The notes below the pieces were generated by a model. That model was not told the DNA's origin, ran no database searches, and worked only from the letters and a program-made list of their open reading frames with translations. Shown here in pieces: positions 1 through 5,971 of a DNA stretch of 6,030 bases; the first letter of the stretch is position 1, and every line of letters starts with the position of its first letter. This DNA is from an uncultured Ruminococcus sp. (GTDB taxonomy: Bacteria; Bacillota; Clostridia; Oscillospirales; Acutalibacteraceae): NCBI GenBank assembly GCA_902803035.1, contig CADCON010000074.1, positions 1 through 6,030 of the forward strand, read 5' to 3'. A program made the position numbers and the translations under genes.

Positions 1-20
1 GCTTTTTCCGTAGATGCCGC

Positions 21-49
21 TTGACTTTTTTCCCGTAATTTAGTATGAT
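21..49 (+). promoter_or_regulatory. Sigma-A-type promoter of the aromatic operon
   Basis: A -35 box TTGACT (21-26) and a -10 box TATGAT (44-49) are separated by exactly 17 bases; each differs from consensus at one position. Transcription would start near position 56, leaving a leader of only about 20-40 bases before tyrA. That is too short for a T-box riboswitch or a peptide-based attenuator, so none is expected. It is the only convincing promoter upstream of the five-gene run. The call rests on sequence match only. Confidence 0.8.
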
Positions 50-77
50 AAAAGATAACCGCGTTTAATTGAAAGAT

Positions 78-82
78 GGGGG
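78..82 (+). promoter_or_regulatory. Ribosome binding site that decides the tyrA start
   Basis: A GGGGG run lies 11 bases before the ATG at 94. This spacing matches the 10-11 bases between GGAGG and ATG at the aroB, aroA and pheA starts in the same operon. Relative to the other in-frame candidates, it sits only 2 bases before ATG 85 and begins inside ATG 76, so it cannot serve either. Upstream of ATG 76 there is only a weak GAAAG. Confidence 0.55.
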
Positions 83-93
83 AAATGAAGAAT

Positions 94-939
94 ATGCTTG
101 AAATAAAGAATATTGCGATTATCGGTCTGGGACTCATCGGCGGCTCGATGGCAAAGGCGATCGCGGAGCGCACCGGCTATCACGTCATGGCGCGCAACCG
201 CACCCGCGCAACGCTGCTGCAGGCGATGGCGGACGGCGCGGTGCATGAGGAGCTGACCGACGACAATATCGGGCAGGCGGACATGATCATTCTGGGACTT
301 TACCCTGAGGAAGCGGTGGATTATATGGCGTCCATCGGCGGCAGGGTCAAGAAGGGCGCGCTGGTTATCGACGTGGCGGGCATCAAGCGGTACATCTGCG
401 AAAAGCTCCCGCCGATTGCCGCGCGGCACGGCTTTGTGTTCGTAGGCGTTCACCCCATGGCGGGCAAGGAGAAGGGCGGCTATCAGAACAGCGAGGCGGC
501 GCTCTTCAATGGCGCGAGCTTTATTATCACTCCGACGGACGATTCCTCCGCCATGCAGGTGGAATGGCTCAAGGGCTTCGCTGCCGATCTGGGCTTCGGA
601 ATGCACGTGGTCTGCACGCCTGCCGAGCACGACCGCATGATTGCCTTTACCTCGCAGCTTCCGCACGTGCTGGCGAACGCCTATGTGCAAAGCCCCCAAT
701 GCCTGCGTCACAAGGGCTTTTCCGCCGGCAGCTACCGCGACGTGTCCCGCGTGGCGCGGCTCAACGAACACCTATGGGCGGAGCTTTTCCTGCAGAATGC
801 CGACGCGCTCACGCAGGAGCTTGACCTTCTCATTAAAAATATCACGGAAATGACCGACGCCATCAAGAAAAACGACCGCGAAACGCTGGAAACGATTCTC
901 GGCAGAGGGCGCATGGTCAAGGAGGAACTGGGCGAATGA
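94..939 (+). CDS. tyrA: Prephenate dehydrogenase (TyrA), short form without ACT domain
   Basis: The enzyme oxidatively decarboxylates prephenate to 4-hydroxyphenylpyruvate, the tyrosine-specific step, in the cytoplasm. Starting at ATG 94 it has 281 residues; ATGs at 76 and 85 are in frame but poorly placed for a ribosome binding site. An N-terminal Rossmann fold opens with GLGLIGGS (11-18). The expected family motifs follow: VHPMAG (119-124, catalytic-type His120), SQLPHVLA (187-194, His191) and RDVSR (215-219, with the substrate-binding-type arginine). The C-terminal part is the all-helical domain, and the protein ends without the ACT domain found in Bacillus-type TyrA, so tyrosine feedback through ACT is not expected. 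At the end of the second beta strand, where NAD enzymes carry an Asp, it has N35-R36-T37, which suggests NADP use. An arogenate or cyclohexadienyl dehydrogenase activity cannot be excluded. It is first in the operon and overlaps aroB by ATGA. Confidence 0.93.
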   Translation: MLEIKNIAIIGLGLIGGSMAKAIAERTGYHVMARNRTRATLLQAMADGAVHEELTDDNIGQADMIILGLYPEEAVDYMASIGGRVKKGALVIDVAGIKRYICEKLPPIAARHGFVFVGVHPMAGKEKGGYQNSEAALFNGASFIITPTDDSSAMQVEWLKGFAADLGFGMHVVCTPAEHDRMIAFTSQLPHVLANAYVQSPQCLRHKGFSAGSYRDVSRVARLNEHLWAELFLQNADALTQELDLLIKNITEMTDAIKKNDRETLETILGRGRMVKEELGE

Positions 940-2021
940 ATTTTACGGATGCTGCAAATACCATTCATGTCAATACGGGAAAGCCATATGACGTGATCAT
1001 TCAGAGGGGAATTCTGTCGGAATGCGGCGGGATTGTCAAAAAAATCCTTCCCAAGGCGTCGCGGTGTGTCATTGTGTCGGACAGTAACGTCGCGCCGCTC
1101 TACGCTGATACCGTCCGGAAATCGCTTGAAGCGGCGGGATTCCGGGTTTCGGTCAATGTGTTTCCTGCCGGCGAGGAATACAAGCGGCTGGTTTATGTGG
1201 TGAGAATGTACGAAGCGTTCACCGACGCGGAGCTGAGCCGCAGCGATTTCGCGGTGGCTCTCGGCGGCGGCGTGACGGGCGATATGTGCGGCTTCGCGGC
1301 CGCGACCTATCTGCGCGGCATTCCCTTTGTGCAAATTCCCACGACCGTGCTTTCACAGAATGATTCGTCGGTGGGCGGCAAGACCGGCGTCGATCTCGAA
1401 TGCGGCAAGAATCTGGTCGGCAGCTTTCACCAGCCCTGTCTGGTGCTGGCTGACGCGGACACGCTTGCCACCCTGCCGCCGCGATACGTCACGGACGGCT
1501 TCGGAGAGATCATCAAGCACGGCTGCATCCGATCCGCGGAGCTTTTTGAACTGATCGAACATCACGGTATTGATATGAAGATAATGGAGGAGCTGACAGC
1601 CCGTTCCATTGCCATCAAAGCCGGCGTGGTCGAGCGTGACGAGAAGGAATCGGGCGAAAGAATGCTGCTCAATTTCGGCCACACCATCGGCCACGCGATT
1701 GAGAAATGCGCGCATTACACCGGCATCGCGCACGGCGAGGCGGTGGGAATCGGTATGCTGGTTATGGCAAGAGCCGGAGAAGCAGCGGGTCTGACCGAGA
1801 AGGGAACGTCCGCGCGGCTGGAAGCCGTCCTGAAAAAATGCGGTATGCCGGTTTCCTGCGAATTCCCGCCGGAGGAAATCAGCGACGCCGCCATGCTTGA
1901 CAAAAAACGCAGGGGCGACCTGATGAATATTGTCCTTCTGCATTCGATAGGCGACGCTTTTGTTTATCAGATTCCATGCGGCGGGCTGCTTGATTTTATC
2001 CGGAGGGGAATGGGCGTATGA
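936..2021 (+). CDS. aroB: 3-dehydroquinate synthase
   Basis: AroB converts DAHP to 3-dehydroquinate, the first carbocycle of the shikimate pathway, using bound NAD+ and a divalent metal. The 361-residue length is normal for the family. In order the sequence shows the NAD-binding half with FPAGEEYK (76-83) and GGGVTGD (110-116), then NDSSVGGKTG (142-151). Metal ligands are present as Glu191 in GFGEIIKHG, His249 in NFGHT and His266 in AHGEAV. Lys149 and Lys194 sit in conserved active-site motifs, and the C-terminal DKKRRG (322-327) motif is present. No key residue is missing. The start overlaps the tyrA stop (ATGA), and an AAGGAGGAA site at 919-927 places GGAGG 10 bases upstream, so translation is probably coupled. 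The 2-deoxy-scyllo-inosose synthase relatives are an unlikely alternative given the aromatic pathway context. Confidence 0.97.
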   Translation: MNFTDAANTIHVNTGKPYDVIIQRGILSECGGIVKKILPKASRCVIVSDSNVAPLYADTVRKSLEAAGFRVSVNVFPAGEEYKRLVYVVRMYEAFTDAELSRSDFAVALGGGVTGDMCGFAAATYLRGIPFVQIPTTVLSQNDSSVGGKTGVDLECGKNLVGSFHQPCLVLADADTLATLPPRYVTDGFGEIIKHGCIRSAELFELIEHHGIDMKIMEELTARSIAIKAGVVERDEKESGERMLLNFGHTIGHAIEKCAHYTGIAHGEAVGIGMLVMARAGEAAGLTEKGTSARLEAVLKKCGMPVSCEFPPEEISDAAMLDKKRRGDLMNIVLLHSIGDAFVYQIPCGGLLDFIRRGMGV

Positions 2022-3325
2022 GCGTATTGATTCAAGAGTCCGTTTGCAGAATACCGGGAGGCGGTGTACTTCGGGGTGTAGTCAATATTCCCCCCTCCAA
2101 GAGCGCGGCGCACAGGGCGATTCTCTGCGCGGCTCTGGCAACGGGTCGGAGCGTGCTTTCCCCGATCGAGCTTTCCGATGACATGAAGGCGACGCTCAAC
2201 GCCATTTCCGCGCTCGGAGCGGCGTTTGCGCTGTCCGGCGATACGCTGGTCATCGACGGCATGGGCGGCCGCTGCGGGAACGCGGCCAATGAGCCGGTGG
2301 ATATCCACTGCATCGAATCCGGCTCCACGCTGCGCTTCATCATTCCGATTGCCTGCGCCGCCGGCATCAACGGCCGCTTCACCGGCGAGGGAACGCTGGT
2401 TTCCCGTCCGATCGGTCTATATAACGAATTGCTGCCGCGAGCCGGCGTGGAATGCCATTCGGAAGGCGGTCTGCCTCTGGTCTGTAAGGGAAAATTACAG
2501 GCTGGCGAATACGAAATACCGGGCAACATCAGCTCCCAATTCATCACGGGAATGCTCATGGCGCTGCCGCTCTGCGAAGGGGACAGCCGCCTTCTTCTCA
2601 CCACGCCGCTGCAGTCCTCGGCTTACGTCGATATGACCGTTCAATGCATGGCGGACTTCGATGTGAAGGTGATTCCGCAGGAAAACGGCTGGCGCATTCC
2701 CGGCGGACAGTCATACCGCGCGAGAGAATACACCGTCGAGGGCGACTGGTCGCAGGCGGGATTCTTCCTCGCCGCCGGAACGCTCGGCAGCGAGCTGACG
2801 CTGCGCGGGCTGCGGATGGATTCCGCGCAGGGCGACAAGGCGGCGGTGGAATTATTCCGGGGCTTCGGCGCGGAAATCGCTGTCGTAGGCAATGAGCTCA
2901 TGGTTCGTCCCGGCGGAAGAAAGGCACAGCGCATCAACGCGCAGCAGATTCCCGACCTCGTTCCGTGCCTTGCGCTGTGCGCTTCGCTCTGCGAGGGCAC
3001 AACGGTCATCGACCACGCCGAACGGCTCCGCATCAAGGAGAGCGACCGCCTGACGTCGACTGCCGCAATGATTCGTTCGCTCGGCGGGAATGCCGAAGTG
3101 ACGCCCGACGGCCTGATCATTCAGGGCGTGAAGCGATTGAAAGGCGGCACGGTGGACGGCTTCCGCGACCACCGGATCGTGATGTCGGCGGCAATCGGCG
3201 CGCTCTGCGCCGACGGGGAAGTGACCGTCACCACGCCGCGCAGCGTGAATAAGAGCTATCCGTCATTCTTTGAAGTATACAATTCTCTTGGAGGGAAAGC
3301 AAATGTCATCGACATGGGGAAATAA
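2018..3325 (+). CDS. aroA: 3-phosphoshikimate 1-carboxyvinyltransferase (EPSP synthase)
   Basis: AroA transfers the enolpyruvyl group of PEP to shikimate-3-phosphate, giving EPSP; it is the glyphosate target enzyme. It has 435 residues, a typical length. Substrate-binding residues are recognisable: Lys28 and Arg33 in PPSKSAAHRA, SSQF (172-175), Asp313 in IPDLVP, Lys340/Glu341/Arg344 in RIKESDRL, His385/Arg386 in RDHRIVMS and Lys412 in NKSYPSFF. The PEP loop reads ESGSTLRF (100-107), whereas the E. coli enzyme has NAGTAMRP. The conserved glycine is kept (Gly102), but the position of E. coli Pro101 is Phe107. MurA, the homologous enolpyruvyl transferase, is ruled out by the RIKESDRL and DHR motifs and by the context. 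It overlaps aroB by ATGA, with GGAGG at 2002-2006, 11 bases before the start. Its last 23 bases overlap aroC. Confidence 0.96.
   Translation: MSVLIQESVCRIPGGGVLRGVVNIPPSKSAAHRAILCAALATGRSVLSPIELSDDMKATLNAISALGAAFALSGDTLVIDGMGGRCGNAANEPVDIHCIESGSTLRFIIPIACAAGINGRFTGEGTLVSRPIGLYNELLPRAGVECHSEGGLPLVCKGKLQAGEYEIPGNISSQFITGMLMALPLCEGDSRLLLTTPLQSSAYVDMTVQCMADFDVKVIPQENGWRIPGGQSYRAREYTVEGDWSQAGFFLAAGTLGSELTLRGLRMDSAQGDKAAVELFRGFGAEIAVVGNELMVRPGGRKAQRINAQQIPDLVPCLALCASLCEGTTVIDHAERLRIKESDRLTSTAAMIRSLGGNAEVTPDGLIIQGVKRLKGGTVDGFRDHRIVMSAAIGALCADGEVTVTTPRSVNKSYPSFFEVYNSLGGKANVIDMGK
3290..3295 (+). promoter_or_regulatory. Ribosome binding site that decides the aroC start
   Basis: GGAGGG lies 7 bases before the ATG at 3303, inside the 3' end of aroA. 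It makes 3303 the start rather than the upstream in-frame ATG at 3270. The latter would add 11 residues without family similarity and has no comparable site. From 3303 the protein begins MSSTWGNNIRISIFGESHG, as expected for chorismate synthase. Confidence 0.85.
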
Positions 3326-4391
3326 CATCAGAATTTCGATTTTCGGCGAGAGCCACGGAGTCGGCATCGGCATTGTCATCGACGGCCTGCCGGCGGGCGA
3401 AAAGCTGGATTTCGATGAGATACAATTCCAGATGAACCGCCGCGCGCCCGGCAACGATTCCTCCTCTACGCCCCGCAAGGAGGAGGATATGCCGGAGGTC
3501 TGCTCCGGCATTCTCGGCGATACCACCACCGGCGCGCCGATGTGCGCGGTCATTGAAAATGCCAACACCCGCTCGGTGGATTACGACAAGCTGCAGCGTC
3601 TGCCCCGTCCGGGTCACGCGGATTACACCGGCGCGGTGCGCTACAACGGCTACAACGACGTGCGCGGCGGCGGTCATTTCAGCGGACGGCTCACCGCGCC
3701 CCTGACCTTCGCGGGGGCGGTCTGCCGGCAGATTCTCGCCCGCAGGGGCGTGACGGTCGGCGGGCATATCTACGCCATCGGCAATATGTACGACGATCCC
3801 TTCGATCCCGTTTCGGTCAATGCCGACCAGCTTCTCGCCCTGCAGGAGAAATTCTTTGCCCTCAACCGTCCCGAAGCCGAAAGAGGGATGCGCCGCAGGA
3901 TCGACGACGCGAGAAGCGAGCGCGACAGCGTGGGCGGCATTGTGGAAATCGCGGCGGTTGGCGTTCCCGCCGGCGTGGGTTCGCCCATGTTCGGCGGGGT
4001 GGAGAATGTGCTTTCCTCCATTGTGTTCGGCGTTCCCGCCGTCAAGGGCGTGGAATTCGGCGCGGGCTTCGACGTCGCCCGTATGCGGGGCAGCGAATCG
4101 AACGACCCCTTCACCCTTTCCGGCAACCGCGTGATCACCACCCGCAACGTCTGCGGCGGCATTCTGGGCGGCATTACCGACGGAATGCCCATCATCCTCC
4201 GCGCCGCCATCAAGCCCACGCCGTCCATCTCGCAGGAGCAGCACACGGTCGATCTCAAGGAGCAGCGCGACGCCATTCTCACCGTCGGCGGCAGGCATGA
4301 CCCCTGCATCGTTCCCCGCGCGCTGCCTGCCATTGAATCGGCGGTGGCGATCGGCCTTGCCGACCTGATGAAGGAGGTGGGCAGGCTATGA
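3303..4391 (+). CDS. aroC: Chorismate synthase
   Basis: AroC removes phosphate and a proton from EPSP in an anti-1,4-elimination to give chorismate. It needs reduced FMN as a non-consumed cofactor and normally acts as a tetramer. It has 362 residues, typical in length. Signature motifs are GESHGVG (15-21, His18), RPGHADYTG (102-110, His105), RGGGHFSGRLTAPL (121-134) and GRHDPCIVPRALPAIES (330-346, Asp333). The third motif is a variant of the enterobacterial GGGRxSARET but keeps the S-G-R-x-T core. I associate this HFSGRLTAPL form with Clostridia, from memory. SPMFGGVENVLSSIVFG (227-243) is also typical. The gene starts within aroA and overlaps pheA by ATGA. Nothing indicates a fused flavin reductase, so reduced flavin must come from another enzyme. 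Confidence 0.96.
   Translation: MSSTWGNNIRISIFGESHGVGIGIVIDGLPAGEKLDFDEIQFQMNRRAPGNDSSSTPRKEEDMPEVCSGILGDTTTGAPMCAVIENANTRSVDYDKLQRLPRPGHADYTGAVRYNGYNDVRGGGHFSGRLTAPLTFAGAVCRQILARRGVTVGGHIYAIGNMYDDPFDPVSVNADQLLALQEKFFALNRPEAERGMRRRIDDARSERDSVGGIVEIAAVGVPAGVGSPMFGGVENVLSSIVFGVPAVKGVEFGAGFDVARMRGSESNDPFTLSGNRVITTRNVCGGILGGITDGMPIILRAAIKPTPSISQEQHTVDLKEQRDAILTVGGRHDPCIVPRALPAIESAVAIGLADLMKEVGRL
4371..4379 (+). promoter_or_regulatory. Full-length Shine-Dalgarno sequence of pheA
   Basis: AAGGAGGTG is an unbroken nine-base complement to the anti-Shine-Dalgarno end of 16S rRNA. It lies inside the end of aroC, with GGAGG 10 bases before the pheA ATG at 4388. It suggests strong independent loading on pheA, in addition to coupling through the ATGA overlap. 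Confidence 0.75.
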
Positions 4392-5542
4392 GCTTTTCCG
4401 ATGTATTGAGCAGCCTGCCGGAGGACTACGAGCTTTCCGACGTCAGAAAGGAAATCGATGACATCGACCGGCAGCTTCTTGACCTTTTCGTGCGGAGAAT
4501 GCACGCTGCCGAGAAGGTCGCCGCCGTCAAGAAGCGCACTGGCGCGCCTATCTCCCATCCCGACAGGGAGCGCGAGATTCTCGAACGGGTCGAGCGCGAG
4601 GGGGGCGAATTCGGAGGTGGCGCGCGTACGCTGATGGCGACCCTCATCGACATCAGCTGCACCTACCAGCAAATGCTTCTCTACGGCGATGACGGCAAGC
4701 TGCGCAAGAAATTCATGACCGCCGGCAAGATCATCAAAGGCTCCAAAATCGCCTGCCAGGGCGCGGCGGGAGCCTATTCCCACCTCGCCGCCAAGCAGTT
4801 CTTCGGCGAGGACACCGAGCCGATGTTCTTTCCGAAATTCCAGGACGTGTTTGACGCGGTGACGGAGGAATACGCGGACTTCGGCGTGCTGCCGCTGGAG
4901 AATACCACCGCCGGCGCGGTCAACGACGTTTACGACCTGCTGACGCGCCACGGCTTCTATATTGTCGGCGAAACCGACGTGGCCATCCATCACTGTCTGC
5001 TTGCGCCCAAGGGGGCGAAAATCGGGGATATTACCGAGGTCTACGCGCATCCGCAGGCACTCGCCCAGTGCGCGAGATATCTCCAGACCCACGGCTTCAA
5101 CACCAATGAATACAGCAACAACGCCGTCGCCGCGAGGAACGTCGCCCGCTGGAACGACCCGACCAGGGCGGCAATCGCCTCCAGCGTCGCGGGAAAGCAG
5201 TTCGGACTGGACATTCTGGAGGAGGGCATTCAGGACATCGACGGCAACCAGACCCGCTTCATCATCATTTCCAAGCATATGGTGATCCGCGACGGCGCGG
5301 ACAAGATCAGCCTGACCTTCACGCTGCCCCACCGCACGGGAAGCCTTTACCGCGTGCTGTCGAGATTCGCCGCCAACGGCATGAACATCTCCAAGATTGA
5401 ATCGCGTCCGCTCAAGGGGCAGAATTTCCAGTACCGCTTCTATCTCGACTTCAACGGCAACGTCCATGACGAACGCGTCTGCGCCCTCATCTGTTCCCTC
5501 AGCACCGAAATGAGCTATTTTAAATTTCTGGGGAATTACTGA
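4388..5542 (+). CDS. pheA: Bifunctional chorismate mutase / prephenate dehydratase (P-protein)
   Basis: This protein converts chorismate to prephenate and then to phenylpyruvate, the committed phenylalanine branch. Its 384 residues hold three domains. The AroQ-type chorismate mutase (about 17-100) has Arg20, Arg37, Lys48, Arg60/Glu61, Ser90 and Gln94 at the positions matching the E. coli active site. The prephenate dehydratase domain (about 119-297) shows GAAGAYSH (125-132), PLENTTAG (169-176) and the catalytic TRF motif (289-291). A C-terminal ACT domain (about 306-380) has ESRP (338-341) and TGSL (317-320) in place of the usual GAL, so allosteric inhibition by phenylalanine is likely. All catalytic residues are present, so both activities are expected. 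It is the only chorismate mutase in the window and therefore also supplies prephenate to TyrA. It ends with the usual FKFLGNY-like tail, so the TGA at 5540-5542 is the natural stop. Confidence 0.96.
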   Translation: MSFSDVLSSLPEDYELSDVRKEIDDIDRQLLDLFVRRMHAAEKVAAVKKRTGAPISHPDREREILERVEREGGEFGGGARTLMATLIDISCTYQQMLLYGDDGKLRKKFMTAGKIIKGSKIACQGAAGAYSHLAAKQFFGEDTEPMFFPKFQDVFDAVTEEYADFGVLPLENTTAGAVNDVYDLLTRHGFYIVGETDVAIHHCLLAPKGAKIGDITEVYAHPQALAQCARYLQTHGFNTNEYSNNAVAARNVARWNDPTRAAIASSVAGKQFGLDILEEGIQDIDGNQTRFIIISKHMVIRDGADKISLTFTLPHRTGSLYRVLSRFAANGMNISKIESRPLKGQNFQYRFYLDFNGNVHDERVCALICSLSTEMSYFKFLGNY

Positions 5543-5773
5543 GAAGATGAAAACATCGGCAGAGAATTCTTCCAACGTGCCGAGGAGGAGGGGCTGACAT
5601 TCAGCGACGGAGCAAAACCGACCAGCAGTCACTATTCTGGCATCATAGCGGTCAATCCCGACGGAACGATCAGCTATGTCAGCGCAAACGGCAGAATAGC
5701 ATTCGGCGCAAATGCGGCCGTCAGGATCGACTTCCGGAGATATTCTGAAAGATATGACGATTATGTGATGTAA
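5543..5773 (+). pseudogene. Start-less 3' remnant of an unidentified gene, in frame behind pheA
   Basis: Directly after the pheA TGA, in the same frame, 76 sense codons run to a TAA at 5771-5773. The product would begin EDENIGREFFQRAEEEG and continue through KPTSSHYSGIIAVNPDG (about 26-42) to end RYSERYDDYVM. It reads like a real, soluble, compact protein end: an acidic helix followed by beta-strand/turn segments. There is no ATG, GTG or TTG in frame until GTG 5765 and ATG 5768, the last two codons, so it cannot be translated on its own. Arginine codons are mostly AGA (4 of 7, no CGC), unlike the CGC-rich operon genes, which hints at separate ancestry. I do not recognise the family. The best reading is the tail of an acquired gene left after a deletion. 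TGA readthrough giving a PheA extension is possible but unlikely. Confidence 0.5.
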
Positions 5774-5798
5774 ACCCGCTTCGCTGTTTTTCCATTAG

Positions 5799-5812
5799 CT
5801 ATTGACCAATAG
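5799..5812. repeat. Short inverted repeat, possible operator-like site
   Basis: CTATTG and CAATAG form perfect 6-base arms around a 2-base centre (AC), in the AT-richer spacer after the remnant stop. It lies 26 bases before the terminator stem and about 90 bases upstream of the next promoter's -35 box. The stem is too short, and has no following T-run, to act as a terminator. A protein-binding site is possible, but a 12-base match can arise by chance. Confidence 0.2.
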
Positions 5813-5837
5813 GTATCCCCGGCATTGATTTTTCCTT

Positions 5838-5886
5838 TCTCCCCGGACGCGGCGGAAAAAACTGCGTTCGGGGGGATTTTCTTTTT
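5838..5886 (+). terminator. Rho-independent terminator ending the operon
   Basis: A 13-base-pair stem pairs 5838-5850 with 5864-5876, with two G-T wobbles (T5840-G5874 and G5846-T5868). Its lower part is C-rich against a run of six Gs (5870-5875). The loop is 5851-5863 and could be shortened by two further pairs. The run TTTTCTTTTT follows at 5877-5886. The T-run lies only on the + strand side, so termination is directional for transcripts coming from pheA. It also separates the operon from the next promoter 16 bases downstream. Confidence 0.92.
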
Positions 5887-5901
5887 CCGGCTATTCTGAG
5901 A

Positions 5902-5930
5902 TTGACATTCCGCTTGTCCGGTAGTAGAAT
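5902..5930 (+). promoter_or_regulatory. Sigma-A-type promoter of the downstream gene
   Basis: A perfect -35 box TTGACA (5902-5907) and a -10 box TAGAAT (5925-5930) are 17 bases apart. Transcription would start near 5937, giving a leader of about 35 bases before the ATG at 5972. Its position straight after the terminator supports a new transcription unit independent of the aromatic operon. Confidence 0.82.
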
Positions 5931-5971
5931 GATAAATGAAGAATTTGATGTAATACGGAGAGATCACGCCC

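Noticed and set aside
40..771. A 243-codon minus-strand frame opposite tyrA
   Set aside because: It runs through the operon promoter and is antisense to a well-supported gene, with no start signals of its own.
3270..3302. Upstream ATG as the aroC start
   Set aside because: It has no ribosome binding site and adds 11 residues not seen in the family. ATG 3303 has GGAGGG 7 bases upstream and gives the expected N-terminus.
3306..4298. A 330-codon minus-strand frame opposite aroC
   Set aside because: Antisense shadow of aroC, rich in repetitive Ala/Gly/His/Asp typical of reverse-strand reading of GC-rich genes.
5582..5593. GAGGAGGAGGGG as a possible ribosome binding site for the remnant
   Set aside because: No start codon follows at usable spacing in any frame. 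In frame it simply encodes Glu-Glu-Glu-Gly.
5547..5597. A 16-codon frame starting ATG AAA ACA just after pheA
   Set aside because: Very short, out of frame with the protein-like stretch, and no adequate ribosome binding site.
3770..5632. A 620-codon open frame on the minus strand across aroC and pheA
   Set aside because: It lies antisense to two genes with complete family motifs. Long antisense frames are expected opposite GC-rich codons, and the translation shows no recognisable domain, ribosome binding site or promoter.
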